DNA of 64,000 nt, from the NCBI RefSeq assembly GCF_002943525.1, contig NZ_CP025394.1, forward strand, positions 186,001-250,000, read 5' to 3'. The stretch is from Kitasatospora sp. MMS16-BH015 (lineage in GTDB: Bacteria; Actinomycetota; Actinomycetes; Streptomycetales; Streptomycetaceae). This document shows, in pieces, positions 45,721-54,015 of the stretch. Position 1 is the stretch's first letter. Every line of letters starts with the position of its first letter. Made by a program: the position numbers and the translations under genes. The notes under the pieces were generated by a model that saw nothing but the letters and a program-made list of their open reading frames with translations, did not search any database and was not told where the DNA came from.

Positions 45721-46608
45721 TCAGCCGAGACTGAACGCCCCGGCGGGTGGCGGCGGGGAGTCCACGGCGGAGGCGTCCGTCACCGGCGCGACCCCGCGCA
45801 GCAGCCGGGCCAGCTCGGCCCCCTCGCAGAGCCGGGCCGGGAAGGGATCGGCCGCCAGCTGCCGGGAGAGCCGCTCCACCGGCAGCGGCCGGTCCGAGCC
45901 GACCAGGAGCACGTTGCCATACCGGCGCCCGCGCAGCACCGAGGGTTCGGCCACCAGGCAGACCTCGGGGAAGACGGCGGCCACGGTGGCGGCCTGGGCC
46001 TTGGCGAAGGCCAGCGGCGGGCCGTCGGCCAGGTTGGCGGCGTAGCAGCCGCCCGGCGCCAGCGCGGCGGCGGCCAGGCGGACGAACTCCACCGAGAGCA
46101 GGTGGGCGGGGGTGCGCGAGCCGTGGAACACGTCCGCGACCAGCACGTCGGCCGCCCCGGCCGGGGCGGCGGCGAGCGCGGCCCGGGCGTCGCCGACCTC
46201 CACCTCGATGCCGGCCGGCCAGGGCAGCACCTCGCGGACCAGCTCGACCAGCGGTCCGTCCACCTCGACCACCCGCTGGCGGGAGCCGGGCCGGGCCTCG
46301 GCCAGGTAGCGCGGCACCGAGAGGGCGCCGCCGCCCAGGTGCAGGGCCGTCAGCGGCCCGTCCGGCTCTATCGCGTCGAGCAGGTGGGCGATCCGCCGGG
46401 TGTACTCGAACTCCAGGTGGGCCGGGTCGGCCAGGTCCACGTAGGACTGCGGGGTGCCGTCCAGGGTGAGCAGCCAGCCCTGCTCGTCGTCCAGGTCGGG
46501 CATCAACTTGGCGGTGCCGAGGGCCACTTCGCGCTCGACGGCACGTCGGTCGTCCCCGGTCGCGGGGCTCGTCCCGTCCACCCCGCCCGCCGGGAGGCCG
46601 GCGCTCAC
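45721..46608 (-). CDS. Spermidine synthase-like protein
   Basis: A 295-aa Rossmann-fold protein of the spermidine/spermine synthase superfamily. The aminopropyl-donor pocket shows as LHLGGGALSVPRYLAEARP and VVEVDGPLVELVREVLP, with VADVFHGSRTPAHLLSVEFV downstream. It lacks the N-terminal beta domain motifs of genuine SpeE, as is usual for actinobacterial fused-type homologues of unknown reaction. The GTG start overlaps the alpha/beta hydrolase stop by 4 bp, so the two are coupled. Confidence 0.82.
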   Translation of the reverse strand: MSAGLPAGGVDGTSPATGDDRRAVEREVALGTAKLMPDLDDEQGWLLTLDGTPQSYVDLADPAHLEFEYTRRIAHLLDAIEPDGPLTALHLGGGALSVPRYLAEARPGSRQRVVEVDGPLVELVREVLPWPAGIEVEVGDARAALAAAPAGAADVLVADVFHGSRTPAHLLSVEFVRLAAAALAPGGCYAANLADGPPLAFAKAQAATVAAVFPEVCLVAEPSVLRGRRYGNVLLVGSDRPLPVERLSRQLAADPFPARLCEGAELARLLRGVAPVTDASAVDSPPPPAGAFSLG

Positions 46609-47570
46609 GCGGCGACCGGCAGGTAGGCGGCCAGCCAGCGGTCCAGCTCGGCGAAGACCTGGGCCCGGGCGCTCTCGCCGGAGAGCACCAGGTCGTGCAC
46701 CCCGCCCTCGATCCGCACGGTGGTCACGTGCCGGCCGAGCCGGGGCGCGAGGTCGGCGATGTCGTCGGCGCGCAGCACGCCGTCGGTGCGGTGCAGCGCG
46801 TCGTCCCACTTGCTGGTGACGGTGGAGGCGGTGGAGGCCATCAGCAGCACCGGGCAGTCCACGGCCAGGCCGGCCCGCACCCGGCGCTGGCCCTCGTTGA
46901 TCGCGGCCAGCCAGCCGGCGTACAGCGGGAAGCCCTCGGCGGGCTTGAGCGCGAGGTCGAAGTCCCAGCTGCCCCTGTGGTCGCGGTGCAGGCTGTGCAC
47001 GTAGTGCGGGCTGAGCGGAGCGGGCAGCTTGGTGGTGGGCAGCAGCCTGCCGAGCACGTCCAGCGCCGGGCCGCCGACCGTCCGCACGGCCGCCGCGGCG
47101 GGCAGCGCGAGGAAGGGGCTGTTCAGGAACAGCCCGTCCACCCAGCCGCGCCCGGCCCGCCGGTCGGCCCAGAGCGCGGTGACCAGGCCGCCGGTGGAGT
47201 GCCCGTTGACCAGCAGCTCGGTGTGCCCGTCCTGCTCCCGCACGATCCGCACCGCCGCGTCCAGCTCCTCGTCGTAACTGCCGAGGTCGCGCACGTAGTT
47301 GGGCGATTGGTGCGGTCGCAGCGAGCGGCCGTACTTGCGCAGGTCCAGCGCGTAGAAGGAGTACCCGGCGGCGGCGAAGTGGTCGGCCAGGTGGGTCTGG
47401 AAGAAGTAGTCGGTGTACCCGTGCACGTAGAGCACCGCGCGGGTGGCGCCGGGGGTGAGCCGGCGCACCAGCGTGGCGCTGACCGGGCCCTCCTCGTCGG
47501 CGGCGAGCGCGAGCTCGGCGGATTCGTACGGTGCTCCCAGAATGTCCGTCCGGAACTCCACCTCTGTCAC
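46605..47570 (-). CDS. Alpha/beta hydrolase (monoacylglycerol-lipase-like)
   Basis: A 321-aa serine hydrolase. The oxyanion HGYTDYFFQ, the nucleophile elbow NGHSTGG (~124-130), an Asp region near DDALHRTDGV and the catalytic His in GGVHDLVLS define the triad. The fold and size resemble serine aminopeptidase S33/monoacylglycerol lipases. The GTG at 47570 is preceded by GGAGG five bases away; the codon further upstream in frame lacks support. It is translated together with the spermidine-synthase-like gene. Confidence 0.87.
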   Translation of the reverse strand: MTEVEFRTDILGAPYESAELALAADEEGPVSATLVRRLTPGATRAVLYVHGYTDYFFQTHLADHFAAAGYSFYALDLRKYGRSLRPHQSPNYVRDLGSYDEELDAAVRIVREQDGHTELLVNGHSTGGLVTALWADRRAGRGWVDGLFLNSPFLALPAAAAVRTVGGPALDVLGRLLPTTKLPAPLSPHYVHSLHRDHRGSWDFDLALKPAEGFPLYAGWLAAINEGQRRVRAGLAVDCPVLLMASTASTVTSKWDDALHRTDGVLRADDIADLAPRLGRHVTTVRIEGGVHDLVLSGESARAQVFAELDRWLAAYLPVAA

Positions 47571-47633
47571 GACCGCCTCCGTGCCCCTTCTGCCGCCGAT
47601 CACTGCTTACCGTTGGTGACAATACCGCCCGGT

Positions 47634-48770
47634 TCAGCTGCCGGCGCCACCGGTGCTCGGCTCCGGGCGCGGGTCGCGCAGGCCGCGGCCGCGCAGCACC
47701 GAGACGATGCCGAGCCCGGCGGCGCAGACCGGCACGGCGAGCAGGGCGCCGAGGATGCCGGCGATCCCGGAGCCGGCGACCACGGCGAACATGATGGTGG
47801 CGGGGTGCAGCTCCACGGTGCGGCTCTGGATCACGGGCTGCAGGATGTTGCCCTCCACGGCCTGCACGGCGAGCACCACGCCGAGCGTCCAGAGCGCGGT
47901 GCCGAGCCCGCCGTCGGCGAGGGCGACCAGCACGGCGACGGTGCCGGAGAGGAAGGCGCCGATGAACGGGATGAAGGCGCCGAGGAAGACCAGCGCGCCC
48001 AGCCCGGCGGCGCCGGGCACGCCGAGGATGACCAGGCCGATGGTGATGAAGGTGGCGTCGATGAGCGCGATCAGCGTGGTGCCGCGCATGAAGCCGGCCG
48101 TGGCGTTGAAGGCCTGCCGTCCGCAGGCGACCACCGTCTCGGCCTGGCCGGGCGGCAGCACCGAGCGCACCAGGTCACCGCTGCGGTGGCCGTCCCGGAG
48201 GAAGAAGAAGACCAGGGCGAGCGCGAGCACCCCGCCGGTGAGCAGCTCGGTGAGGAAGCCGAGGCCGGAGAGCACCCCGCTGGCCAGCTGGCCGATCAAC
48301 GAGCTGGAGGCGGTGCCCCCGGCGCCGCTGGTGGTGTCGGAGATCGCGTGCTGCAGCTTCTCGCCGATCGGGCCCAGCCACTGGGCCAGCTGGGCCCCGG
48401 CCTGTTTGAGCGAGGAGGCGATCTGCGGGGCGCTGTGCACCAGCGAGTTGGTCAGTACGGTGAGCACCCCGCAGACCACGGCCACCAGCACCACGCAGGT
48501 CAGCCCGGCCGCCGCGCCCCGGCCGAGGCCGCGCTTCACCAGCCAGGGCATCACGGGGTAGAGCAGCGCGGTGCCGAGCACGGCGAGCGCCAGCGGGATG
48601 GTGGCGGCCCGCAGCTCGACGAAGGCGAAGACCACCAGCGAGGCCACCGTGATGAACAGGATCACGGCCACCGACCAGGCGGCCGTGGCCCGCACCACCG
48701 GTGGCAGCATCCGGTACGGCGCCCGCCGGTCCTCCGGCGCCGCCGCACCGTTGGTGGGGTCCACCGCCAT
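47634..48770 (-). CDS. AI-2E family transporter (TqsA/YdiK-type)
   Basis: A 378-aa membrane protein with eight predicted helices, an Ala-rich pair of helices first (~20-75), then the long amphipathic stretch and FFFLRDGHRSGDLVRSVLPPG (~200-220). The conserved C-terminal half has GVPGAAGLGALVFLGAFIPFIG and ILQPVIQSRTVELHP. In other species such proteins export AI-2 or act as Na+/H+ antiporters; here the function is open. ATG at 48770 with GGGAGG upstream. Confidence 0.88.
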   Translation of the reverse strand: MAVDPTNGAAAPEDRRAPYRMLPPVVRATAAWSVAVILFITVASLVVFAFVELRAATIPLALAVLGTALLYPVMPWLVKRGLGRGAAAGLTCVVLVAVVCGVLTVLTNSLVHSAPQIASSLKQAGAQLAQWLGPIGEKLQHAISDTTSGAGGTASSSLIGQLASGVLSGLGFLTELLTGGVLALALVFFFLRDGHRSGDLVRSVLPPGQAETVVACGRQAFNATAGFMRGTTLIALIDATFITIGLVILGVPGAAGLGALVFLGAFIPFIGAFLSGTVAVLVALADGGLGTALWTLGVVLAVQAVEGNILQPVIQSRTVELHPATIMFAVVAGSGIAGILGALLAVPVCAAGLGIVSVLRGRGLRDPRPEPSTGGAGS

Positions 48771-48840
48771 GCCGCCTCCCACCGAGCCTCACGCTGAGCT
48801 GACGGACCATTATCACCACAATATCTGATGAAATGTCTGA

Positions 48841-49929
48841 TTAGTCCCCGGTGATCGTCAGCCGCTCGCCGCCGTGGAAGGCCAGCAGCCGCTCCCCCTC
48901 CCCGGTCATCTCCCGCCGCTGCGCCGCCGTCGGCCGGCCGAACGGCTCCACGGTCAGCACGCCCGCCTCGTACCGCCAGACCCCGTCCACCACGCCGTCG
49001 AGCAGCAGCGTGCCCCGCACCAGCCCGTTCGGCGTCATCACCCGCCTCCGGTGCTCCTCGGGCAGCACCCGGGAGCGGTCGGCGTGCGAGAGCAGCAGGT
49101 TGTCGAAGGGCGCGAGCAGCCGGGCCGGCGCGGGCGCCTCGGCCCCCGGGCGCGGCGCCCCGGGCAGGTCGTACAGCACCTTGCCCTGCTCGTTCCGGTA
49201 CTCCACCAGCTCGCCCGCGAGCCCGGCCACCACCCGCCCGAGCCCGGTCAGCCCGCACCACTTCTGCAGGTCCGCCACCGTGGCCGGCCCGAAGGCCGCC
49301 AGGTAACGCCGCACCAGCTCCGCGGCCGGGGCCGCCTCGAGCTCCCGCCCCAGCCACCGCTCCGCGGTGGTGTGCGCGGCCGGCCCGCTCCGGCCCCAGA
49401 TCCCGCGCGGCGGCACCTGCACCAGCGCCAGCCCGGCCCGCACGGCCTGCGCCAGCGCGGCCTGGTCCCGCCCGGGGTACCCGGCCTCCAGCAGCTCGCC
49501 GAGCCGCTGGAAGGTCAGCGGCTCGGCCTCCACCAGCTCCCGCCCGCGCTCCACCACCTCACCGAGCTCCAGACCGGTCAGCCACTTCCCGTACGCGGAG
49601 CGCAGCGCCCGGTCCAGCACGGGCTGCACCAGCGGGCGCAGCCGCAGGCAGTCCTCGGCGGTGACCAGGTGGATGGTGCCGCGTTGGAGGCCCACCCGGA
49701 CCACCCGGCGCTGCTCGATCAGCCCGGTCAGCTCCTCGGGCCGGAAGTCGGCGAGCCGCGACCAGAGCCCCAGGTACGGCGGCTCGGGCGCGGCCTGCGC
49801 CTGGAGCCCGACCAGGTGGGTGATCATCTCCGCCGCGCTGCCGCTGCCCCGCTCCAGCAGCTGCTGACGGGCCAGCAGTGCCCGACCGAGCTCGCGCCGG
49901 GTCAGCACCGGGGGCGCGGCGGCCGTCAT
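48841..49929 (-). CDS. AlkZ-type winged-helix DNA glycosylase family protein (HTH_42)
   Basis: A 362-aa protein of the winged-helix DNA-binding family that includes the interstrand-crosslink glycosylase AlkZ of azinomycin producers. The catalytic QxQ motif reads LQAQ in HLVGLQAQAAPEPPYLGLW (~38-56). RRVVRVGLQRGTIHLV, AFGPATVADLQKWCGL and LLAPFDNLLLSHADR follow. It may unhook crosslinked or bulky alkylated bases. Such proteins occur both as general repair enzymes and as self-resistance genes. No matching toxin cluster is adjacent, so repair is favoured. The ATG at 49929 gives the standard start. Confidence 0.85.
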   Translation of the reverse strand: MTAAAPPVLTRRELGRALLARQQLLERGSGSAAEMITHLVGLQAQAAPEPPYLGLWSRLADFRPEELTGLIEQRRVVRVGLQRGTIHLVTAEDCLRLRPLVQPVLDRALRSAYGKWLTGLELGEVVERGRELVEAEPLTFQRLGELLEAGYPGRDQAALAQAVRAGLALVQVPPRGIWGRSGPAAHTTAERWLGRELEAAPAAELVRRYLAAFGPATVADLQKWCGLTGLGRVVAGLAGELVEYRNEQGKVLYDLPGAPRPGAEAPAPARLLAPFDNLLLSHADRSRVLPEEHRRRVMTPNGLVRGTLLLDGVVDGVWRYEAGVLTVEPFGRPTAAQRREMTGEGERLLAFHGGERLTITGD

Positions 49930-50038
49930 CGGCAGCCCTCGGCCGGCACGGCGCTCAGCACCGCGCGCCCGTGCCTCCGCCGCACCGCGCCGCCGCTCAC
50001 CACCACCCGCGCGCACTCCCGCCGCACCGCGACTCCGC

Positions 50039-50758
50039 TCACCCGCGCGCGTCCAGCGTGCGCCGCAGCAGGCCGATCCGGTTGCTGGTGATCGAGTCCA
50101 CGCCCAGGTCGGCCACCTTGCGCATGGTGCGGCGGCGGTCCACCGTCCAGCAGCTCACGGCCAGGCCCAGCTCGTGCGCGCCGGCGGTGAAGGCCGGGTC
50201 CAGCAGGCCGAACGGCGGGTTCACGTACCGGGGGCGCAGATCGGCCAGCAACGCCGGGCCGGGCAGTCGGGGCTGCTTCCAGGTGAGCGCGAGCTCCGCC
50301 TCCGCCGAGAGCTCGCGGACGGCCAGCAGCGCCGCGATCGAGCCGCAGAAGGCCACCCGGGCCTGCGCACCGAGGTCGGTCACGGCCCGCCAGGTGGCGG
50401 CCACCGGGCCGGGCGTGTCGAGGTCGATCAGCAGCCGGGCGGCCGGGGTCTCGGCCACCGCCTTGAGCGCCTCGGCCAGGGTGGGCACCCGGACGCCGGG
50501 GCTGCCGAGCGCGCTCAGCTGCTCGGCGGTGACCGAGCCGACCGGGCGCGGGTCGGCCCAGAGCCGCTCCAGGGTGAGGTCGTGCAGCAGCACCGGCACC
50601 CCGTCCCGGGTCAGCTGCACGTCCACCTCGACGGCGTCGGCACCGGCGGCCAGCGCCGACTCGACCGAGGCCAGGGTGTTCTCGCGGTAGTGGAAGGGGT
50701 CGCCGCGGTGGGCGACGGCCAGGATCGGGCGGGGCGGCACGGCGGTGGTCACGGTCAT
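50039..50758 (-). CDS. Glycerophosphodiester phosphodiesterase
   Basis: A 239-aa cytoplasmic GDPD TIM barrel (no signal peptide). HRGDPFHYRENTLAS (~17-31) holds the first metal-binding and catalytic His/Arg. DAVEVDVQLTRDGVPVLLHD (~40-59) has the E-x-D metal ligands and the second His. The C-terminal LAVSCWTVDRRRTM completes the fold. It releases glycerol-3-phosphate from glycerophosphodiesters. The ATG at 50758 or a GTG two codons later may be used; GGAG fits the latter better. It follows the TOBE regulator by 5 bp. Confidence 0.9.
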   Translation of the reverse strand: MTVTTAVPPRPILAVAHRGDPFHYRENTLASVESALAAGADAVEVDVQLTRDGVPVLLHDLTLERLWADPRPVGSVTAEQLSALGSPGVRVPTLAEALKAVAETPAARLLIDLDTPGPVAATWRAVTDLGAQARVAFCGSIAALLAVRELSAEAELALTWKQPRLPGPALLADLRPRYVNPPFGLLDPAFTAGAHELGLAVSCWTVDRRRTMRKVADLGVDSITSNRIGLLRRTLDARG

Positions 50759-50763
50759 CTCCG

Positions 50764-51180
50764 TCAGCTGCGCTCGATCACGACATTGGTCGACTTGATC
50801 ACGGCCGTGGCCGGGGCGCCCGGCACCAGCTTGAGCTCCTCGGCCGAATCCCGGCTGATCAGCGAGACCACCCGGAACGGCCCGGCCTGGATCTCCACCT
50901 GCGCGGCCACGTCGCCGAGCACCACCTGGGTGACGATCCCGGGGAAGCGGTTGCGCGCCGAGGAGGGCCGGCCCTCGGCCTCGGCGTTCTCCGGGCGGGC
51001 CAGCTCGCGGGCGAAGGCGGCGAGCTCCGCCCCGGCGATGATCCGGTGCCCGTGCTCGTCCCGCTCGGCGGGCAGCCGCCCGGCGTCCACCCAGCGCCGC
51101 ATGGTGTCGGCGCTCACGCCGAGCATGGCCGCCGCCTCCCCGATGCGGTAGCGGTTGACCGACCGGTCGGGCTGGCCCAT
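50764..51180 (-). CDS. MerR-type HTH plus TOBE (Mop) domain molybdate-responsive regulator
   Basis: A 138-aa two-domain regulator. The N-terminal excisionase/MerR-like HTH (RIGEAAAMLGVSADTMRRWVDAGRLPAERD, split over ~12-42) is followed by a molybdopterin/molybdate-binding TOBE domain (NRFPGIVTQVVLGDVAAQVE, ending ATAVIKSTNVVIER). In actinomycetes this architecture usually sits beside a modABC molybdate transporter; none is here. It is the first gene of a two-gene unit with GDPD. The only molybdoenzyme genes in the window are the decayed ones at 20-22 kb. ATG at 51180 with AGGAGC. Confidence 0.85.
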   Translation of the reverse strand: MGQPDRSVNRYRIGEAAAMLGVSADTMRRWVDAGRLPAERDEHGHRIIAGAELAAFARELARPENAEAEGRPSSARNRFPGIVTQVVLGDVAAQVEIQAGPFRVVSLISRDSAEELKLVPGAPATAVIKSTNVVIERS

Positions 51181-51307
51181 GGAACGCTCCTGGCGGTAGC
51201 TCGTGATGTTGTCGCGGCCATCCTGCCGTACCGGGGGGCGGCGCGGCGAAGCGGACCGCCCGGCGCTGACCCCGGGTCAGGAAAATCTCCGGACTTCTCC
51301 GATTGAT

Positions 51308-51336
51308 CCCGTTCCGATCGGGCACGATCGAACGGG
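51308..51336. promoter_or_regulatory. Long inverted repeat upstream of a small membrane-protein gene
   Basis: CCCGTTCCGATCG (51308-51320) and CGATCGAACGGG (51325-51336) form an inverted repeat with a 4-base loop and one bulged C. It lies 49 bp before the small membrane gene and ~128 bp upstream of the divergent TOBE regulator. It could be an operator or a leader hairpin. Confidence 0.55.
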
Positions 51337-51384
51337 TCGGCACGTTGTGCCCGCTGAACAGGTACCGAGAGAAGGAGCAGTCCG

Positions 51385-51585
51385 ATGGCCCCCGGGGCAG
51401 AGTCCGTCCCGTTCGCGTTCGTCGCCGAGGCGGAGCGCTACCAGAGCAACGTCACCCCGCCCGAGCGCGCGCCGCTCTCCGTCAAGCGAGTGCTGGCCGG
51501 CTTCCTGATCACCGCCCTCCTCGCGGCCGGGCTGGCCACGGCGGTGCTGCTCGGCACTCCGGCGCTCACCGCCCCGGCCTCCTGA
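51385..51585 (+). CDS. Small single-pass membrane protein
   Basis: A 66-aa protein with a ~30-residue hydrophilic head and one membrane helix (VLAGFLITALLAAGLATAVLL, split at ~36-56) near the C-terminus. The ATG has a strong GAAGGAG eight bases upstream, which is the main reason to accept such a small gene. No family recognised. The helix orientation (positive residues KR before it) suggests an inside N-terminus. Confidence 0.65.
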   Translation: MAPGAESVPFAFVAEAERYQSNVTPPERAPLSVKRVLAGFLITALLAAGLATAVLLGTPALTAPAS

Positions 51586-51695
51586 CAGCGGTCTCCCGGC
51601 GCTTCCCGGCCCGCCCGGCGCGACACCTGACACCACACGCCCCTTGACGGGATATCCCATTGCCCACCGGCTCGGCAGGGCATGAGACTTGGCCC

Positions 51696-52232
51696 ATGCT
51701 CGGATTCATCAGGACCGACCACGAGGCCCTCGTCGACGCTCTGGGCGACCCCCAGCGGACGGTCCCGGCCTACCGTGAACTGCTCAAGCGCGGCCGGCTC
51801 GCGCTCACCGCGATCCGGGCGGGGCTCGCCCACGAGCTCCCGGCCGTCCGCGAGGGCTGCTGCCGGCTGCTCGACCACCTGGTCGACACCGAGTCGATGG
51901 ACCTGCTTCTCGGCATGACGGAGGACCCCGACGCCCGGGTCCGGGTGGCCGCCTTCCACGCCCTCGCCTGCGACCGCTGCAAGGACGACGCCTGCGCCCC
52001 GGGCGCCGACCGCGTCCTCCCCGCCGCCCTGCACCACCTCGCCGAGGACCCCGAGCCCCTGGTCCGCGCGATGGCCGCCGAACTCGTCGGCAAGTTCGTC
52101 CACACCGACCCCCGCGCCCTCCCCGCTCTCCTCACCTCCCACACCACCGACCCCAGCCCCGCCGTCCGCAAGAAGTCCGGCTGGTACACCCCCGGCGGCC
52201 CCATCCACACCCGCACCGCCCCCACCCACTGA
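51696..52232 (+). CDS. HEAT-repeat protein
   Basis: A 178-aa soluble protein made of short paired helices: LLKRGRLALTAIRAGLAHEL, VREGCCRLLDHLVD, DARVRVAAFHALACDR, LVRAMAAELVGKFV. This is the pattern of HEAT/PBS-type repeats, which form a protein-binding solenoid. CDRCKDDAC adds a Cys cluster (four Cys counting CC earlier) whose role is unclear. The ATG at 51696 gives the conserved-looking start MLGFIRTDHEAL. Partner unknown. Shares a terminator with the convergent secreted-protein gene. Confidence 0.72.
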   Translation: MLGFIRTDHEALVDALGDPQRTVPAYRELLKRGRLALTAIRAGLAHELPAVREGCCRLLDHLVDTESMDLLLGMTEDPDARVRVAAFHALACDRCKDDACAPGADRVLPAALHHLAEDPEPLVRAMAAELVGKFVHTDPRALPALLTSHTTDPSPAVRKKSGWYTPGGPIHTRTAPTH

Positions 52233-52285
52233 CGGCGGGCCGAGGCTCGGCCCCACCGGTCAGGGGCCGAGCCGGTCTGCCGTCA
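52230..52285. terminator. Large bidirectional terminator containing both stop codons
   Basis: GGCTCGGCCCC (52244-52254) and GGGGCCGAGCC (52263-52273) form a perfect 11-bp stem. Outside it TGACGGC (52230-52236) pairs with GCCGTCA (52279-52285), so the stop codons of the two convergent genes are base-paired to each other at the foot of the hairpin. Confidence 0.85.
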
Positions 52286-52666
52286 GTGCACCGTGATCGG
52301 GCCGCCGGTCTGGCCGGTGCCCTCCACCGAGGAGGCCGTCACGGAGAACCCGCCCGTGGCGCAGGCCATCGGAGCCGCGCCGCTCCACAGGCCGACCGGA
52401 TTCACCGTGCTCAGGTCCTGCTCCCCGCAGTTGCTCCGCAGCTGGAGGTACGTCCTCAGCGTCGCCCGCGCGTTCACCGTCCAGTTCACCGTCGCCGACG
52501 ATCCGTTGGCGGTCAGGCAGACCTGCACCGACGATCCGTCCGGCAGCCGGTACGACCCGCAGTCGGTGGCCGCCTGCGCGGCTCCGGCCCCGACCCCGAT
52601 CACCCCGGCCGCCACCAGACCCACCACCGCCACGCTCGCCCCGAGCCGCTCGACGATACCCACCAT
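52283..52666 (-). CDS. Small secreted cysteine-containing hypothetical protein
   Basis: A 127-aa exported protein. A signal peptide has its hydrophobic core at ~10-28 and likely cleavage after GAAQA (~33). The mature ~95 residues are Ser/Thr/Asn-rich, beta-like, and hold four Cys (DCGSY, QVCLT, SNCGEQ, MACAT) that can make two disulphides. I do not recognise the family. The ATG at 52666 has GGGGAGTGGGG upstream. It stands alone. Confidence 0.7.
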   Translation of the reverse strand: MVGIVERLGASVAVVGLVAAGVIGVGAGAAQAATDCGSYRLPDGSSVQVCLTANGSSATVNWTVNARATLRTYLQLRSNCGEQDLSTVNPVGLWSGAAPMACATGGFSVTASSVEGTGQTGGPITVH

Positions 52667-52894
52667 GATCCCCACTCCCCGTTCGTCCCCGTTCCGGCCG
52701 CATGCCGACTGACCACGGCCACAAGGAGTTTCAACCCGATCCGCCGGTCTCCGCACCACCCCGGCCAGAAGAAGCGACCCGGCCTCCGCTTCCCGCCCCA
52801 CCCGCCCAACCTCCGATAATTCGCTCGCCCGCCACTCCCGCTCCCACCTAGGCTGTCGCCGCCCTGACCCCGACGAACAGGAGCGACCGGCCGG

Positions 52895-53962
52895 GTGAGC
52901 AAGCACCTCGAATGGCGTGACCGCATCTTCGGCGACCAGCCACCCCTCGGCGACCGACTGCACGCGGAGCTCGGTGCGCCACGGCGGGCCCGCCGCCTGT
53001 TCAGCAGCCAACGCTCCCGGGTCTGGCAGGCCGAACTGGCCGGCGGCCCGGTGGTGGTGAAGCAGTTGCTGGACGGCCCGGCAGCGGCCGACCGGTACCG
53101 GCGCGAGGTCACGGCCCTCCGGCTCGCCGCGCCCCTCGACCCACCGCTGGTGCCCCGGCTGCTCGGCGCCGACGAGGACCGCCGCGTCCTGGTGCTCGAA
53201 CACCTGCCGCACCACGACCACCGCCGGCTGCCCGAGGGCTGGCAGGTCGACTACGCCGCCGCCCTGGCCCGGCTCCACTCGGTGCGGGCCACCGAGGAGT
53301 TGCCGCGCTGGTCCGGCCCGACCGAGCGGGACGTGGACGCCTTCCTCCGGCTGGCCGAAGCCCTCGGCATCGCCGCACCCGCCACCGTCCGCTCCGAACT
53401 CGACGCCCTGCTCGACCGGTTGGGCGAGACCACGGCCACCGGCACCGACCTGCTGCACGGCGACCCGTGCCCGGGCAACGACCTGCACACCCCTGCGGGC
53501 GTGCGGTTCATCGACTTCGAGCAGGCCGCACGCGGCAGCGGCATCGTCGAACTCGCCTACCTCCGGATCGGGTTCCCGACCTGCGGGTTCGCCATGGCCC
53601 CGGCCCCCGGCCTGCTCGACGCCGCCGAAGCGGCCTACCGCTCCTCCTGGCGCGAGGCCACCGGCACCGACCTCACCGGCGACCTCACCGACGCCTGCGC
53701 CGCCTGGCTGCTCCGCGGCGACGCCCTGGTCCGGGGCGATCTGCGCGGCACCACCGACCAGTTGGCCCGCATCCCCACCGAGGACTGGACCTGGGGCAAC
53801 GCCTCCGCCCGCCAACGGCTGCTGCACCGCCTCCGGGTGGTCGGCCACCTGGCGGGCCCGGCCCTGCCGACCTTCGGCCTGCTCGCCACCGCGCTGCACG
53901 CCGAACTGCTCCACCGCTGGCCGAAGCTCACCCCGCTCCCACCGGACCGGCCACACCCCTGA
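52895..53962 (+). CDS. Aminoglycoside phosphotransferase/choline-kinase-fold protein
   Basis: A 355-aa kinase-like protein. A Lys in VVVKQLLDG (~51-59) should bind ATP. The catalytic loop is LLHGDPCPGND (~187-197), i.e. HGDxxxxN, and the metal motif FIDFEQA follows. It phosphorylates a small hydroxylated molecule in known relatives; the substrate here is unknown and nothing ties it to drug resistance. GTG start at 52895. A methyltransferase gene follows 53 bp later on the same strand. Confidence 0.85.
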   Translation: MSKHLEWRDRIFGDQPPLGDRLHAELGAPRRARRLFSSQRSRVWQAELAGGPVVVKQLLDGPAAADRYRREVTALRLAAPLDPPLVPRLLGADEDRRVLVLEHLPHHDHRRLPEGWQVDYAAALARLHSVRATEELPRWSGPTERDVDAFLRLAEALGIAAPATVRSELDALLDRLGETTATGTDLLHGDPCPGNDLHTPAGVRFIDFEQAARGSGIVELAYLRIGFPTCGFAMAPAPGLLDAAEAAYRSSWREATGTDLTGDLTDACAAWLLRGDALVRGDLRGTTDQLARIPTEDWTWGNASARQRLLHRLRVVGHLAGPALPTFGLLATALHAELLHRWPKLTPLPPDRPHP

Positions 53963-54015
53963 GCCGAAGAAGCACGACCCGGCCACCCCGGACGCACGAG
54001 AAACAAGGAGCCCGC

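Noticed and set aside
48841..49929. AlkZ-like gene as self-resistance for a DNA-alkylating natural product
   Set aside because: No biosynthetic genes for such a compound are nearby, and AlkZ-family proteins are common as general repair genes.
52895..53962. Aminoglycoside resistance kinase
   Set aside because: The fold is shared by many small-molecule kinases, and nothing in the sequence or context points to an aminoglycoside.
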